From the NCBI GenBank assembly GCA_016125005.1, contig WGMQ01000012.1:1-64000 (forward strand): DNA of 64,000 nucleotides, given 5' to 3'. Below, in pieces: positions 47,840 through 57,138 of the stretch (positions are counted from its first letter, which is position 1; every line of letters begins with the position of its first letter). The notes under the pieces were generated by a model that saw only the letters and a list, made by a program, of their open reading frames with translations, was not told the DNA's origin and searched no databases. The DNA comes from a bacterium. Lineage in GTDB: Bacteria; Sumerlaeota; Sumerlaeia; SLMS01. Made by a program: the position numbers and the translations under genes.

Positions 47840-48745
47840 CTACCGCCGCAGGATACAGTAGATGTTGAACGTAAAGTACTCGCCGATGAGCGGCAGGCGG
47901 CACAGCGCCCGCGATGCCGCATAGACAGGATGATCGCCGCGGTTGAGGCATAGCGACTCGATGGTCATCGCGCCGCGGAATGCCGGGAGGAACTGATGCA
48001 GCCGCCACTGGTTCAGCTCCAACTCCTTCAGCGAGCCATAGCGGTGGCCGGTCCGCTTTTCAATGCGGCGAAGCAGGAGCGACTCGGGCATGTATAGATG
48101 CCCCCACGGGAGATCCGCCTCGGCCCAATGGTGGTCGCCGTAGGGCGAGCGATAGAGCGGCCCGAAGCCGATGTAGGCCTTCCCACCGGGGACGAGCCGC
48201 CGCCGCATTTCCGCCAGCACGGCGGGCACATCCATGATGTGCTCAAAGGCATCCTTCGAGAAGATGACGTCGTAGGCCTCTTCCGCAGGCAGTTCCTCGA
48301 TCCCGCAGGCCTTGAAGTCGATGAGGCGGCGCACCGCCTCTGGTTCGAGGGCGAGCTTTTCCCGGGCAAATGCGATGCGCGCGGCGTCGGGATCGACGCC
48401 AACAACGCTCGCAGCTCCATTGCGGGCCGCATGGATGGCGAGATTCCCCCGGCCACAGCCAAGATCCAGCACTGACTTCCCTGTCAGGTCCGGCTGATGG
48501 CCGAAGCGGGAGAAGAACTTCACGACCTCCCCCCAGCCCTTCTCGAAGTGCGCCTCGTCGAACCCTCTCGAACACTCGGCCACGATCAAACTCCGGTGCG
48601 TCAGATTGAAGGATGGAGCTTGGACGGGCCGAGTCGGCGTGGCGAATGGTATCTTTGCGAGGTCGCTTTCCTTCTTGTGCTTGTGCGCGCCCCTCAATCT
48701 GGCTCGGTGACGATCTTCGATTCGTCGGGAGTCACGCTGCCTCAT
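47840..48745 (-). CDS. Class I SAM-dependent methyltransferase
   Basis: About 301 aa. SAM-binding motif VLDLGCGRGNLAIHAARNGAASVVGVDPD (first half cited) is clear, and SKDAFEHIMDVP is the downstream acidic/aromatic post-I motif. C-terminal LFNI-type hydrophobic segments suggest envelope-lipid or glycan substrates. Start choice is uncertain: the ATG at 48745 shares the palindrome CATG with the divergent flippase start, and several TTG/CTG codons follow. Its stop abuts the TAXI gene stop without a gap. The neighbouring flippase and TPR genes suggest a cell-surface glycan role. Confidence 0.78.
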   Translation of the reverse strand: MRQRDSRRIEDRHRARLRGAHKHKKESDLAKIPFATPTRPVQAPSFNLTHRSLIVAECSRGFDEAHFEKGWGEVVKFFSRFGHQPDLTGKSVLDLGCGRGNLAIHAARNGAASVVGVDPDAARIAFAREKLALEPEAVRRLIDFKACGIEELPAEEAYDVIFSKDAFEHIMDVPAVLAEMRRRLVPGGKAYIGFGPLYRSPYGDHHWAEADLPWGHLYMPESLLLRRIEKRTGHRYGSLKELELNQWRLHQFLPAFRGAMTIESLCLNRGDHPVYAASRALCRLPLIGEYFTFNIYCILRR

Positions 48746-50207
48746 GTCCAAGTCCGCTTTCTCTGCCACTCGCTGGGTCTTGGCGGGGACGATCGGGTTT
48801 CGAGCTCTAGCATTCGTTGGCCAGGTCTTCATTCTGCGGGCACTGGGCGACAACAAAGAGATCTTTGGCGCCTATCGCGGCATGGTGGACATCCACCTGA
48901 TGTTCCTGGCGTTCTTCCCGTTTGCGGTGGATTCGCTCCTGGTCCGCGAGAAACGTCAGCGACGCCGCTATGCGATGGCACTGTCCATGATCCTGGCGGT
49001 GACGGGAGCCATCACGGTTCTTGGCGCGGCGGCGCTGATGCTGTTGCCGACCCCCGGGGCGGGGAGTTTCGCGACGAGCGCCTTTGGCGACGGCGCGACT
49101 TGGCACGCGACACTCCTCATGCTGCCGATCTTCGCCCTCATGGCGACGAAGCTCTCCGTGCGGAGCATGCTCTCGGCGGAACTCGACTTCCGGCGCATCT
49201 CAATCGGCGAGTTCGGCAACGGGATGCTGACGTTCTTTGGCGGAGCGGCTGCGGTGTACTTCTACCCGCACGCCTGGGCGTTGATGCTGGCTTACATGGC
49301 AGGGGAAGCGTTCGAGTGTGCTTATCTATACCAGCGGTTTCGGTTCCGCCTGGCGATCCTCGCACCGCGACGTTGGAAGATGACGTGGACCCTGTTGAGA
49401 CGAAACTGGAACTTCTGCCTGACGAACACGTCGGACTTGGTGATGAACAACCTGGGTTCGCAGTTGCCGGGGCCGCTGATTGTGGCGCTGGTATCGGCGA
49501 CAGCGGCGGCCGATTATCAGGCCAGCCGCATGCTCATCCAACTGCCGATCCTGCTCCTGGTCGGGGCGGTGTGGCGTGTCGCCTACCCGACGATTTCCGG
49601 CGTTCCCGAGCCGGTGTTGCAGGACCGACTGCTGCGCATCACTGGGACCTCCGCGGCGATGTTGGTGCCGGGGGTGCTGTGGCTGGCGTGGTACGCTCCC
49701 GCATCGGCTTTCATCCTCGGCGGGTCGAAGTACCTGAGCGCGGCACCGCTGGTGCAGTGGATGGCGACCTACATGGCGTTGACCGCGTGCTTCTCGCCCA
49801 TCAGCACGCTCGACATGATCCGTAACAAGTCGCACTGGGGATTGATCTGGAACATCTTCCACACGGGCGGTCGCATCGCGGTGATCTGGTGGTTCGCGGA
49901 GGACGGCCTGCTGGCGGTGATCGCGGCGATGTCCCTGTTCAGCATGGCGCTCTGGATCGTGTGGGCGGCGATGCTGGGTGACCTGGCCGGATGCGGGCTT
50001 GGCCGATTCACCTGGAACGTGGTCAAGTTCGCGCCGCTTTGGCTGGTGCTGGCGGGGTGCTTTCATGTGATCGCCATGCTCGACCACATCTCGATTCTGC
50101 TGCCGCCAGTGGTGGCGATGGTGCCGTTCGCGATCTACCTCGGCGTGGTGCTGAAGTTCTTCCCTGCGGAGGCCGAGATGGTCTGGAGACTGTTGCGCAG
50201 AAAGTAG
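48744..50207 (+). CDS. Oligosaccharide flippase (Wzx/MATE-type)
   Basis: 487 aa with about twelve hydrophobic helices. The start SKSAFSATRWVLAGTIGFRALAFVGQVFILRALG has the N-terminal pattern of polysaccharide biosynthesis proteins, followed by LRRNWNFCLTNTSDLVMNNLG and YLSAAPLVQW. It would flip undecaprenyl-linked oligosaccharides. The 3' end overlaps the convergent TPR gene by 73 bases. The start codon shares CATG with the divergent methyltransferase. It belongs to the same functional neighbourhood as the glycosyltransferases at 19-22 kb only by theme. Confidence 0.83.
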   Translation: MSKSAFSATRWVLAGTIGFRALAFVGQVFILRALGDNKEIFGAYRGMVDIHLMFLAFFPFAVDSLLVREKRQRRRYAMALSMILAVTGAITVLGAAALMLLPTPGAGSFATSAFGDGATWHATLLMLPIFALMATKLSVRSMLSAELDFRRISIGEFGNGMLTFFGGAAAVYFYPHAWALMLAYMAGEAFECAYLYQRFRFRLAILAPRRWKMTWTLLRRNWNFCLTNTSDLVMNNLGSQLPGPLIVALVSATAAADYQASRMLIQLPILLLVGAVWRVAYPTISGVPEPVLQDRLLRITGTSAAMLVPGVLWLAWYAPASAFILGGSKYLSAAPLVQWMATYMALTACFSPISTLDMIRNKSHWGLIWNIFHTGGRIAVIWWFAEDGLLAVIAAMSLFSMALWIVWAAMLGDLAGCGLGRFTWNVVKFAPLWLVLAGCFHVIAMLDHISILLPPVVAMVPFAIYLGVVLKFFPAEAEMVWRLLRRK

Positions 50208-51478
50208 GCCGCATCGGGCGAGAACCAGGCCCGGCCTGTCGCGATGCCGACGGAAGTCCGCGCCTGGCGCGCGACGGTCAGCGTGACCACGCGCGGCTCG
50301 TCGGCAGCGGGGACGGCCAGGCGGACCAACTGCCAATCGGCCTCGAAGGTGTCGGCGGTGGCACTGCGTGCCTCCCCACCCTTCCACGATGCCTTGAACC
50401 AGAGCTTCGACACTTCCGGCGGATCGAGCTTCACGGCGAAATCCAGCGGCAGCGCTGCACCGGCGGGGACCAGCAGGCGGTGAAAGTCCCACGTGCGCTC
50501 CCGATCATCCATTCCCGCAAAAGAATCGTACTGCACGCGCACCGCCAGCGGCGACGTCGTGTAGCGATCATCGCTCGGCACGACCGCCGCGGTTAGATGC
50601 GGCGAGTTGGGGGTGGCCTGCCAGCCGAGCGGAAACCGTCCGGCCGCGTCGGGCACTCCGTCGCGCAGGAGCAAATTGGCCGAGAGGACTAGCCCGCCCG
50701 GGGTCGTGGGAGTGAGGTCGCTGGCCGTCTGGAGTCGCCAGAGGGCCAGGAGTGGTTCCTCCTGCACCGGGTTCATGAGCAGCAGGGCCGCCTGGCGACC
50801 GAGACTCGCGTCGCGGAGCGCTTCCTCTGGCAACGCCTCGACAAGGGCCCGGTTTTGCCCGGCGGAGGTGGAAGTCAACACAGAGAGCAACTGCACCTGT
50901 GCGGCCAGTTCCATCTTCGCGCCGCCAAGGAGCGAGAAGACCTCGGGGGCTTCGAAGCCGGATAGACGGAGCTGGCGGGCGGCCTCCACCATCAGGTCCG
51001 AACCGAGATCGGCGACATGACGAGCGGACTCGGCCGCGTGGTCACGCTCGCCCAGCAGGACCCACATGGGAAGCGCCTCCAGGCGCCGCCGCGGGTTGTT
51101 GGGGTCGACGGCCTCGGCGTGGCGCAGCGCCGCGACGGCCTTGGCTTTCTCGCCCATGAAAAGGCGCACGTTCGCGAGACGGATCCAGACGGATGCCTGA
51201 TGGGGATCGCGGCGGATCGACTCCTCGTATAGACGAGCCGCACGGGTATAGTCCGGCGGCATGATCTCGTTTTCGGCGGCGGACGCGATGCGGGCGAAGA
51301 ACTCAGCACGCTCGACCTCGGGTTCGCTCGCCGCGGCACGCATCGCTGGATCGCTGAGTCGCAGCCGTTCCGCCTCCCGTGCTGCCGAGCCACGGTACTG
51401 CGCGACGCCCCACCAAAGGAGCAGTGCGGCGGCGACGAAGGCCAAGGCAAGACGATGAATCGGGGGCGCGTTCCTCAT
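50135..51478 (-). CDS. TPR-containing protein with C-terminal beta domain
   Basis: 447 aa. One N-terminal helix (RLALAFVAAALLLWWGV) then TPR-like repeats: RAARLYEESIRRDPHQASVWIRLANVRLF and AVAALRHAEAVDPNNPRRRLEALP. The second half is beta-rich with WDFHRLLVPAGAALPLDF and may be a carbohydrate-binding fold. The last 24 codons lie antisense to the flippase tail (50135-50207). ATG 51478 lacks a strong ribosome site. Octamer copy 51227 gives the rare CTA codon in RLYEE. It is probably a periplasmic scaffold protein. Confidence 0.72.
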   Translation of the reverse strand: MRNAPPIHRLALAFVAAALLLWWGVAQYRGSAAREAERLRLSDPAMRAAASEPEVERAEFFARIASAAENEIMPPDYTRAARLYEESIRRDPHQASVWIRLANVRLFMGEKAKAVAALRHAEAVDPNNPRRRLEALPMWVLLGERDHAAESARHVADLGSDLMVEAARQLRLSGFEAPEVFSLLGGAKMELAAQVQLLSVLTSTSAGQNRALVEALPEEALRDASLGRQAALLLMNPVQEEPLLALWRLQTASDLTPTTPGGLVLSANLLLRDGVPDAAGRFPLGWQATPNSPHLTAAVVPSDDRYTTSPLAVRVQYDSFAGMDDRERTWDFHRLLVPAGAALPLDFAVKLDPPEVSKLWFKASWKGGEARSATADTFEADWQLVRLAVPAADEPRVVTLTVARQARTSVGIATGRAWFSPDAAYFLRNSLQTISASAGKNFSTTPR

Positions 51479-51520
51479 AAGTGGAACATGAGCGACGAAT
51501 GGCGCCGGGACAAGTGAAGA

Positions 51521-51548
51521 CGCGCCGGGAAGAAATCTCCCCGGCGCG
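51521..51548 (-). terminator. Hairpin after zapA
   Basis: CGCGCCGGG and CCCGGCGCG flank a loop of ten bases, about 35 bases past the zapA stop. Only a short T-rich stretch follows in the minus direction. Confidence 0.55.
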
Positions 51549-51581
51549 CCTCCTGCTCGATGCAACTGTTTGTCAGGTTTT

Positions 51582-51905
51582 TCAGTAGGCCAGTGCGTCG
51601 TCGACGCGGGTGAGGAGGCTCTCCAGACGCTTGACCGCATCCTTCTCGCGGTTCAGGTCGTCGTGGAGACGCTGCGCGTCCTGAAGCATCTCGTCGGCCA
51701 GCGACAGGTCGAAGGCCAACTGGAAGGCAACCATCGTGGCGACCTTGGCGGGCGACGCCGCGCCACCGGCAACAGCCTGAAGGCGCTTGATGGACTCGGC
51801 CAGCTTGTTGGCGGCGCGATCGAGGTGCTTCTTCTCTTCCGGCTCGGCGGTCATGCGGATTTCATGGCCGGCGATATTGTAGGTGAGTGTCTCACGCCCC
51901 GGCAT
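51582..51905 (-). CDS. zapA: Cell division protein ZapA
   Basis: 107 aa, the length of ZapA. TLTYNIAGHEIRMTAEPEEKKHLDRAANKLAESIKRL fits the N-terminal half of the family (first part cited), with a C-terminal coiled coil ending ESLLTRVDDALAY. ZapA bundles FtsZ filaments at mid-cell. It overlaps the end of the upstream coiled-coil gene by 14 bases, so it is translationally coupled to it. A hairpin at 51521-51548 follows. Confidence 0.85.
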   Translation of the reverse strand: MPGRETLTYNIAGHEIRMTAEPEEKKHLDRAANKLAESIKRLQAVAGGAASPAKVATMVAFQLAFDLSLADEMLQDAQRLHDDLNREKDAVKRLESLLTRVDDALAY

Positions 51906-53166
51906 GGTTCACCGCCTCGACCGAGTGGAGAAGGCTCTCGGTCTCGTCGATGCGCTGCATGATGCTGGCGAGGCGCTCACGGGTCTGGCTTTCGCGGGCG
52001 ACGGCACCTTCGAGGCGCTGGCGGAGGTCTTCGTTCTCGCGGCGGGAAGCCTCGGCCTGCTCGAGCATGGAGAATGCTTCCTCCAGCTCGCCTTCGAGCT
52101 TCGTGACGCGGTCGCGCAGGGTCTGGGTCTCGCTGCCGGACATCTCCATCTCGGCCACGCGAGCGTTGGCCGCGGCGAGGCTGCCTTCGATTTCCGCGAC
52201 ACGATTGTTGACGGCCCAAAGCTCGGACTGTGCGGCGTCGCGTTCGGCGATGCGGTCACGATTCCAACCCTCGACCTCGGCAACGCGTCCGTTGGCGGCG
52301 TTGAGCAGGTTCTCCAGTTCAGCGATGCGGGTGTTGGCGCCGTTGAGGTGGCCTTCCAGCTCGCCGATGCGGCCGTTGGCACCATTCAGCCAGCCTTCGA
52401 CTTCACCGATGCGGTTGTTGGCGTTGGCGAGATCCGCCTGAGCCTGATCGCGTTCGGCCACACGGTCGCGGTTCCAAGCCTCAAGCTCGGCGATGCGACC
52501 ATTGGCGCCGCTGAGCTGACCTTCCAGTTCCGCGATTCGTCCGTTGGCACCGTTCAGCCAGCCTTCGACTTCAGTGACGCGGTTGCTGGTGTTGGCGAGG
52601 TCGGCCTGAGCCTGATCGCGCTCGGCGATGCGGTCGCGATTCCAGCCCTCGACCTCGGCGATGCGAGCATTGGCGCCGTTCAGGAAGCCTTCCAGTTCCG
52701 CGACGCGGCTCTGGGCGGCAGCGAGGTCGGCCTGGGCCTGATCGCGGGCGGACTGGAGATTCTGATTCCAGTTCTTTTCCTGCTGAATCTGGCCGTTGGC
52801 GTCGTTGAGGCTGTTCTGCAGCTGGTCGCGGGTGGCGATCAGTTCGGTGTTCCACTGCTCAAGCTCGGCAATGCGAGCCTGGGCGGCGGACAGCTCGGCT
52901 TCGACGACAGTGAGGCGGTCGACGGAAGCGTTCAGTTGCTCAATCTGGGTGCGGGCTTCGGCCAGTTCGGCCGCGATGGCGTCGGAAGCCTCGGCCTTGC
53001 CGGCGAGTTCCTTCACGCGGGCTTCGAGGGTGTCACGGTCTGCGGCATGGATCCGCAAGCCGTCCGCCTCGGTCTCGAGCTGCTTCTGCCGAATTCGGCT
53101 TTGCTCGAGTTCTGCAATCAACCGGGCCAGGCCGGTCTCCATCCGGTCGAGAAATTCTCTCGTCAT
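51892..53166 (-). CDS. Long repetitive coiled-coil protein cotranscribed with zapA
   Basis: 424 aa, almost wholly coiled coil. The central 250 residues consist of 14- and 28-residue units such as RIAELEGQLSGANG and WNRDRIAERDQAQADLANANN, with hydrophobic positions every three and four residues. The N-terminus (MTREFLDRMETGLARLIAELEQS) and C-terminus (RERLASIMQRIDETESLLHSVEAV) are less repetitive. GGAGGG precedes the ATG. The fixed order with zapA, overlapping by 14 bases, suggests a division-associated scaffold such as a ZapB analogue; this is inference from position. Confidence 0.78.
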   Translation of the reverse strand: MTREFLDRMETGLARLIAELEQSRIRQKQLETEADGLRIHAADRDTLEARVKELAGKAEASDAIAAELAEARTQIEQLNASVDRLTVVEAELSAAQARIAELEQWNTELIATRDQLQNSLNDANGQIQQEKNWNQNLQSARDQAQADLAAAQSRVAELEGFLNGANARIAEVEGWNRDRIAERDQAQADLANTSNRVTEVEGWLNGANGRIAELEGQLSGANGRIAELEAWNRDRVAERDQAQADLANANNRIGEVEGWLNGANGRIGELEGHLNGANTRIAELENLLNAANGRVAEVEGWNRDRIAERDAAQSELWAVNNRVAEIEGSLAAANARVAEMEMSGSETQTLRDRVTKLEGELEEAFSMLEQAEASRRENEDLRQRLEGAVARESQTRERLASIMQRIDETESLLHSVEAVNHAGA

Positions 53167-53565
53167 GGCAACCCTCCGCAGGGTCGAGCGGCCGCATGAC
53201 AGCGTCAGGAGCGGGAACAGCGGCGCGCTACTTGGGGAATGTGTGGGCTCTGCAAGGGAGCAGGCGCCCTAGAGGATGAGAGCGCTTGGAGTGCCCAAGA
53301 GAGTCAACTTGAAATTTCGCTCTTCTGACAAAAATACGAACTCGTGTTCCAAGCCCATTTCATGAGCCTATGGACCTCATCCGACCCAGCGGTCCCACTG
53401 CACCCGGAGGGCGCTTTTATCTCCCGGATACAGAACTTTCGCGACTCCCGATTCCCCGTTACCAGCAATCCTTTGAACTCCGGGCTAGACGCCGGGGGCG
53501 ACGATGGTTCAGGACTATTCTGTCCATTCCATTAACCACCCCACTGTTGGGATTGCGATCCACAG
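53167..53565. other. Intergenic region between divergent zapA-operon and PfkB genes
   Basis: About 400 bases without a supported gene. The AT-rich stretch at 53305-53345 contains TTGAAA (53309-53314) and AAATAC (53332-53337) with a 17-base spacer, a weak candidate promoter toward the plus-strand gene. A 63-codon frame at 53344 has no ribosome site. Confidence 0.4.
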
Positions 53566-54708
53566 ATGACACTCAACGAGCGAATTTCCCGCGCCATCCA
53601 CGGCCTTTCCGAGGCATCCAAGCGACCGGCTCCGCGCATCTTTGCCGGTGCCGACGGCTTCATCGACGAGATCATCAAGGTCGTCGATAAGCGCTTCGAC
53701 GTGAATCGCTACACACCCATCCGGACCATCAAGGATTACGCCGACCGGTTGGCTGCCGCGGCGGGGAAGTCCACCAACGTGGAGTTTGTGGTCGAGCGCG
53801 TGAAGCTCGGTGGGAACGGGCCGCTCATGAGCGAGGCCTTCGGTCGCCTTGGCGGGCGCGTGCGCTACGTCGGCTCGGTCGGCTGGCCCAGCGTGGACCC
53901 GATCTTCAGCGTCCTGGAGAACTACGGCCCAGTCACCACCATCGCCCCGGCGGCCTACACGCTGGCGACTGAGTTCGAGGACGGCAAGATCATGCACGGC
54001 AAGCACGGATCGCTGCGCGAGGTCACCTGGACGAACTTGGTGGAACGCCTCGGTGGCATGGTGAAGGTGGACGAGTACCTGGCCGAGAGCGACTTGGTCG
54101 CGATCGTCAACTGGACCATGCTCCCGTTCCTGACCGAAATCTTCGAAGGGATGCGCGAACGCGTGGAAGTGCTCGGCGACCGGGCACCTCGCTTCTATTT
54201 CTTCGACCTTTGCGATCCTGAGAAGCGTACCACGGAGCACCTGCGCGATGCTCTGAAGGCCATAGCGGCTTTCTCCGGCCCGAAGCGCACCGCCGTGCTG
54301 GGACTGAATGAGAAGGAGTCGCTGGAAGTCTGCGCCGCCATCGGGCTCGATCCCGGCCCCGCCGACGAGACGGCGCTCACTGGCCGTTCAGAAGCGATCG
54401 CGAAGAAGCTTGGTGTGACGGAGGTAGTGATCCACCCGACCCGCTGCGCGGCGGCCTGGAACGCCGATGACCAGGGCTCGATCCCGGGTCCCTTCTGCCC
54501 CCAGCCCAAGCTGACGACCGGTGCCGGCGACCACTTCAATGGTGGCTACATGTACGCACGCGTGTTAGGCTTGCCACCTTCCGATGCAGTGATCATTGGT
54601 AAGTGCGTATCCGGTTACTATGTCCGCGCTGGCCGTGGCCCCTCGCCCGAGGAAGTCGTCGAGTTTGGCAAGCGCTGGATGGCGGGCAATCTCGACCCTT
54701 GGGAATGA
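53566..54708 (+). CDS. PfkB-family carbohydrate kinase
   Basis: 380 aa ribokinase fold. PAPRIFAGADGFIDEIIKV begins the protein, GGNGPLMSEAFGRLGG is the first family motif and LTTGAGDHFNGGY is the second, with the catalytic Asp in GAGD. The central region has VLGLNEKESLEV, matching the N-E-x-E lid motif. Sugar phosphate or nucleoside substrate cannot be told. The next two genes on the same strand follow closely (10 bases, then GTGA overlap). The length exceeds typical members (about 300) because of an extended N-terminal region. Confidence 0.85.
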   Translation: MTLNERISRAIHGLSEASKRPAPRIFAGADGFIDEIIKVVDKRFDVNRYTPIRTIKDYADRLAAAAGKSTNVEFVVERVKLGGNGPLMSEAFGRLGGRVRYVGSVGWPSVDPIFSVLENYGPVTTIAPAAYTLATEFEDGKIMHGKHGSLREVTWTNLVERLGGMVKVDEYLAESDLVAIVNWTMLPFLTEIFEGMRERVEVLGDRAPRFYFFDLCDPEKRTTEHLRDALKAIAAFSGPKRTAVLGLNEKESLEVCAAIGLDPGPADETALTGRSEAIAKKLGVTEVVIHPTRCAAAWNADDQGSIPGPFCPQPKLTTGAGDHFNGGYMYARVLGLPPSDAVIIGKCVSGYYVRAGRGPSPEEVVEFGKRWMAGNLDPWE

Positions 54709-54718
54709 AAGGTTCGTC

Positions 54719-55126
54719 GTGAGCGCTGTCGAGATGGATCAGGCCTACCCCGATATCTGCGCCCAGGTGAACAAGGCCTTCGAGGTGGCCGAGCTGATCG
54801 ACTATATCAACTGGCATCCAACGAAACTGGTCCGTACCGGTGACGTGTATCTCGCCTTTTGCCCGATCCATCGCGACACGCTTTTCCGCACGCTGGTTCT
54901 GAATCCCCGCAACAACACGTACCATTGCAAGCACGGGGGCTGCCCCGGGAGCGCCCCCGCGGATTTCATCGACCTGCTGACACGAATGAAGGGGCTGACC
55001 ATCCCCGAGGTGATCATGGACGCGATTTCCCACTTCGGCCCCGAGTACTTTCGCCTGAGCGAGAAGCAGGTGGCCGTGGTGGAGAAGCTCGCCGCGATGG
55101 CCCGGGCAGGGCGAGGCACGGGGTGA
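54719..55126 (+). CDS. Stand-alone CHC2-type zinc-finger protein
   Basis: 135 aa. CPIHRDTLFRTLVLNP then YHCKHGGCPGSAPADFIDLL reproduces the DnaG-primase CHC2 zinc ribbon, with Cys48, His51, Cys70 and Cys75 as ligands and the ADFIDLL helix after it. No Toprim/primase core is attached, so it cannot be a complete primase. GTG 54719 follows GAAAGG; its TGA overlaps the start of the GT-C gene (GTGA). Possible roles include nucleic-acid binding or a remnant of a mobile-element primase. Confidence 0.72.
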   Translation: MSAVEMDQAYPDICAQVNKAFEVAELIDYINWHPTKLVRTGDVYLAFCPIHRDTLFRTLVLNPRNNTYHCKHGGCPGSAPADFIDLLTRMKGLTIPEVIMDAISHFGPEYFRLSEKQVAVVEKLAAMARAGRGTG

Positions 55127-57135
55127 GGGCTACCGCGTCCCACCAGTGGGGCCGATTCATCCCACCGGTTCTGCTGCTGCTCCTGCTGACCATACTCCTG
55201 CCGGGCAAGCTGGCCAGGCTCCCACACGAGCCAAGCTTTTGGACCGACGAAGCCCATTCGATCCTTCTTGCCGAATTGTCGTGGAGTGGGCTCTGGGAAG
55301 CCCTCCGTATGGAGCAGTATCCGCCGGGATTCTTCTGGTTGTTGGGGTGCTGGCAGGCCATGGCAACCACACTCGGAATTGAGCCAGGCCTGGCACTCGC
55401 CCGTTCTCTTCCATTTGCCTGCTGGTTGCTGATGGTGGCCGGGGCATGGTGGCTGGGTGGACGCGCTTTCGGCCGAGCCACCGGTGCCCTACTCGCCGGT
55501 GCCACTGCGCTCTCGACTCCCGCGGCGGCAATGGCGATGGAGGTGCGGGGCTACATCGTCGTTCTGGCGGCGCTGCTGCTGGCGTTCCTGATCCTCGTCG
55601 TCACCGCGGGCAGCGAGGATGACAAGAGTGAGCACCGACGCCGGTGGTACTGGGTCATTTATGCGGGGCTCCTCGTCGTGGCGCTCTACCAGCATCTGCT
55701 GGCCGCGGCGGCGGTCGGGTGCCTGGGCTTGGCTTGGCTCATCGAGGCCAGCCTCCACCGCGGGTTTCGCTCGCCCGCCTTTCGCGACGGACTACTGGCA
55801 CATCTGACGGCTGCGGTGATTTACCTCCCGTGGCTCGTTCGCGTTCCTCGACAGATCGCAATTCTCGGCACGTGGGTTCCCGATTGGTCCCAGACGACAT
55901 CGCTTCAGGATCTGCTCAGCGTTCCGGTTTACTGGTTCTTCTTCACACCGGTCGATTTGACGGAGCCGGATTTTGCCCGCCTTGCGTGGATCGGAGGTGG
56001 GGTGGCATTGGCACTTCCGCTGGGAGCGACTGCGCTCGCGCTTCGGAAGCGACAAGCCACGTCCTACCGACCGGGCGAGTCGCGCCTGCTGCTCTGGGGA
56101 GGAGTGGCGCTTGGCCTCTCGCTTGGGTTCGTGCTCGTGCTCTGGGCGCTGACCAGCCTCGGGGTCGCATCAGTCTTCTACCGGGCGCGCTATCCCATGT
56201 TGCTCGCCCCTATATGGACGGTGGGTCTCGTGCTCGTGGCGGTATGGGCCTGTCGCGGCAAACGCCATCCCCACCTCGCCGCCATGCTCCTGCTGCTCCC
56301 TTGGGCGGGAATGAATCTGATCGGACAGCAGATGGGTGACCGTGCCGCATTCGAGGTGCCTCCCAAGGGTGAGTGGGCGGCATCGTTCCTACCGGAGAGG
56401 GGAGCCACGAAACCTCGCGTGATCGCCTTTCCAGCGGCGCTCGTCCCCTATAATCGTAAGGCGCTCGCTGGATTTGACGTAAGACCTCCGGCGGAATTTC
56501 CCGCGATGGCGGCTGAAGGTTCCTCTGTCGCTGTCATCGATCTGTGGGGGTGGGATCGACTGCGCACGATGAACGAAGTCTTGATGGTGGCGCTGGTGCG
56601 GGAGGGCACCGGATTCGAGCGTATTGAGCAGTTCGACCGCATCCCGCGCTGGCGAAGCTTCGCCGTCTATCGCCTGGAGGGCGCCAGGAAGTCATGGCTG
56701 GAGGATCGATTTCCTGAGGGGATCCTCCAGCCACGAGACCCCTTCATCCCACCCGATGCAGTCTGGTCGAGCCAGGCTGCCAGCTGGACCATGAGCGCCG
56801 GTTGGAGCCATCTGATTGCCGATGGGGATCTGAACGTCGGGCGGTGTCTTGCCCTGGACGAGGCGCAGTGGGAACTCGAGGAGGGGCTACGGGGACGCTA
56901 TCGGCTGGGTCTGGCCTTCACACGACGAGGTGGGTCCCACGACCCGCTCTCCGGTGCGGTCATGATCGGCGCTGGCGGGACCACCGAACTGGACTTTGAG
57001 GAAGCCGATGGACTGGCTACCTCACGTGTGCCGATCGAGTTCGACGGCTCAGGAAGCATCGTGCGCCTGAGGGCTCCAGCAAGCCAGGCGACGCATCTCG
57101 CCATCCTCTCGGTCTGGCTGATCCCTGCCGAATGA
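55123..57135 (+). CDS. GT-C-type glycosyltransferase, dolichyl-phosphate mannosyltransferase-like (PMT/GT39)
   Basis: 670 aa. About ten membrane helices in the first 430 residues, with the acidic motif SFWTDEAHSILLAEL in the first external loop, the catalytic DE characteristic of GT-C enzymes, and QYPPGFFWLLG. A soluble periplasmic C-terminal domain of about 240 residues follows, beta-rich in its last third (WSHLIADGDLNVGRCLAL, GGTTELDFEEA). GTG 55123 overlaps the upstream stop. These enzymes use polyprenyl-phosphate sugars. The frame closes three bases before the convergent dihydroorotase-like gene. Confidence 0.8.
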   Translation: MRATASHQWGRFIPPVLLLLLLTILLPGKLARLPHEPSFWTDEAHSILLAELSWSGLWEALRMEQYPPGFFWLLGCWQAMATTLGIEPGLALARSLPFACWLLMVAGAWWLGGRAFGRATGALLAGATALSTPAAAMAMEVRGYIVVLAALLLAFLILVVTAGSEDDKSEHRRRWYWVIYAGLLVVALYQHLLAAAAVGCLGLAWLIEASLHRGFRSPAFRDGLLAHLTAAVIYLPWLVRVPRQIAILGTWVPDWSQTTSLQDLLSVPVYWFFFTPVDLTEPDFARLAWIGGGVALALPLGATALALRKRQATSYRPGESRLLLWGGVALGLSLGFVLVLWALTSLGVASVFYRARYPMLLAPIWTVGLVLVAVWACRGKRHPHLAAMLLLLPWAGMNLIGQQMGDRAAFEVPPKGEWAASFLPERGATKPRVIAFPAALVPYNRKALAGFDVRPPAEFPAMAAEGSSVAVIDLWGWDRLRTMNEVLMVALVREGTGFERIEQFDRIPRWRSFAVYRLEGARKSWLEDRFPEGILQPRDPFIPPDAVWSSQAASWTMSAGWSHLIADGDLNVGRCLALDEAQWELEEGLRGRYRLGLAFTRRGGSHDPLSGAVMIGAGGTTELDFEEADGLATSRVPIEFDGSGSIVRLRAPASQATHLAILSVWLIPAE

Positions 57136-57138
57136 AAG

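Noticed and set aside
51883-53199. A 438-codon plus-strand frame across the coiled-coil gene, with its own repeats
   Set aside because: Repeats are the mirror of the coiled-coil units; the minus strand has the ribosome site and ZapA linkage.
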